Positions 13,173 to 13,629 of a DNA stretch of 13,629 nucleotides are shown in pieces. Position 1 is the stretch's first letter. Each line of letters opens with the position of its first letter. Made by a program: the position numbers and the translations under genes. The stretch comes from Actinomycetes bacterium (GTDB lineage: Bacteria > Actinomycetota > Actinomycetes > S36-B12 > UBA5976). The DNA lies in assembly GCA_021784375.1 (NCBI GenBank), contig JAJXSV010000040.1, forward strand, positions 1-13,629, written 5' to 3'. Under the pieces are notes generated by a model. The model had not been told where the DNA came from. It saw only the letters and a list, made by a program, of their open reading frames with translations, and searched no databases.

Positions 13173-13629
13173 CCGAGATGCAACGTGTCCGTGGCGATAC
13201 GGCCGATGCGCGCGTCGTGCGACGCGATGAGGAACGTCTTGTCGGAGTCAGCGATCGCGTCCAGCACCAGGCCGGTGCTGTGCTCGTCAAGAGCGGTCGT
13301 CGGCTCATCGAGCAGGATGACAGGACTGCTGTGCATGAGGGCAAGCGCGACGATCGCCCGCTGACGTTGGCCGCCGGAGAGTGTGCGCAGTTCGCGTGCG
13401 CGGAATTCGCGTAGCTCCAGTGACTCCACCACCGGGGCCCGCGGGATCAGCTCCTCGAGCGTGCAGTGCAGTGCGAACGGCAGCTCCACGCTGAAGTAGG
13501 CGGCCTGCGGACGGGGCGACTCGTCGGGCCAGATCACGCGGCCGCCGAGGATCGCTGCAGCGCCGGCGAGTGTTCGCAGCAGCGTGGTCTTGCCCGAGCC
13601 CGACCGGCCGGTGTAGCTCTGGGGGATGG
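13169..13629 (-). CDS. ABC transporter ATP-binding domain, 5' end outside window
   Basis: The C-terminal 152 residues or so of an ABC ATPase; the frame runs off the right edge, so the start and any fused membrane domain are not seen. Motifs in order: Walker A GRSGSGKTT (just inside the window edge), signature LSGGQRQR, Walker B VILLDEP, D-loop TTALDE and switch His in LIASHD. All residues needed for ATP hydrolysis are present. The Q-loop is odd: where a Gln normally follows a short strand, the sequence reads AYFSVELPFALHCTLEEL, with Val at the expected position. The sequence ends almost directly after the H-loop (RIGRIATDTLHLG), so there is no long C-terminal domain. It converges on the esterase gene. 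The transported substrate and the choice between importer and exporter cannot be told from this fragment. Confidence 0.93.
   Translation of the reverse strand, partial: IPQSYTGRSGSGKTTLLRTLAGAAAILGGRVIWPDESPRPQAAYFSVELPFALHCTLEELIPRAPVVESLELREFRARELRTLSGGQRQRAIVALALMHSSPVILLDEPTTALDEHSTGLVLDAIADSDKTFLIASHDARIGRIATDTLHLG

Noticed and set aside
1..13629. Mobile element, phage, CRISPR, toxin-antitoxin or defence system
   Set aside because: I looked for transposase, integrase, Cas, restriction and toxin motifs and for direct-repeat arrays; none were seen, and coding style looks uniform across the window.

Overview
This window is high-GC chromosomal DNA, most likely from an Actinomycetota (actinobacterial) genome. 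The strongest clue is the lipB-lipA-DUF4191 gene order, which is the arrangement in Mycobacterium (Rv2217-Rv2218-Rv2219). Further clues are the heavy GC bias at third codon positions, an actinobacterial-type MMPL transporter, GTG and TTG starts, and several genes whose start codon lies 6-7 nt after a TANNNT-like -10 box, the pattern of leaderless actinobacterial transcripts. I see no tRNA, rRNA, CRISPR, insertion sequence or phage gene. Genes fill nearly the whole window and no gene-free gap exceeds about 215 bases.

Layout. The 3' part of malQ (1-1310, +) opens the window, followed by a 73-residue membrane protein (1361-1582, +) and a bidirectional hairpin terminator (1611-1636). On the minus strand, reading leftward from 3946, lie lipB (octanoyltransferase), lipA (lipoyl synthase, overlapping lipB by ATGA) and a DUF4191 membrane protein. 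An MMPL transporter (4131-6305, +) is divergent from lipB. Next comes an accessory, secretion-rich block, all on +: a trypsin-like protease (6520-7620), a sedolisin-like S53 peptidase without the usual prodomain (7705-8892), an NCS2 uracil-type permease (9072-10331), a secreted EXORDIUM-like protein (10518-11480), a small secreted beta-rich, possibly chagasin-fold protein (11500-11937) and a membrane-anchored esterase (12032-13135). A hairpin terminator that contains both stop codons separates the esterase from a convergent ABC-transporter ATPase (13169-13629, -, incomplete).

How the genes fit together. lipB and lipA form the de novo lipoate pathway: LipB moves octanoyl from ACP to target lipoyl domains and LipA inserts two sulfurs. 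DUF4191 is its syntenic partner of unknown role. The block from 6.5 to 13.1 kb encodes two exported proteases, an exported EXORDIUM-like protein, a possible inhibitor-fold protein, a surface esterase and a nucleobase importer. This suggests extracellular polymer breakdown and scavenging, but separate promoters and terminators argue that it is not one operon.

The most notable signal is a near-perfect DosR/DevR-type palindrome (10429-10448, 18 of 20 consensus positions) just upstream of the EXORDIUM-like gene. It hints that a plant-type cell-wall or starvation protein family is controlled by hypoxia or dormancy in this bacterium. No clearly new multi-gene system is evident; the EXORDIUM-like gene with its small partner is the best candidate for follow-up.
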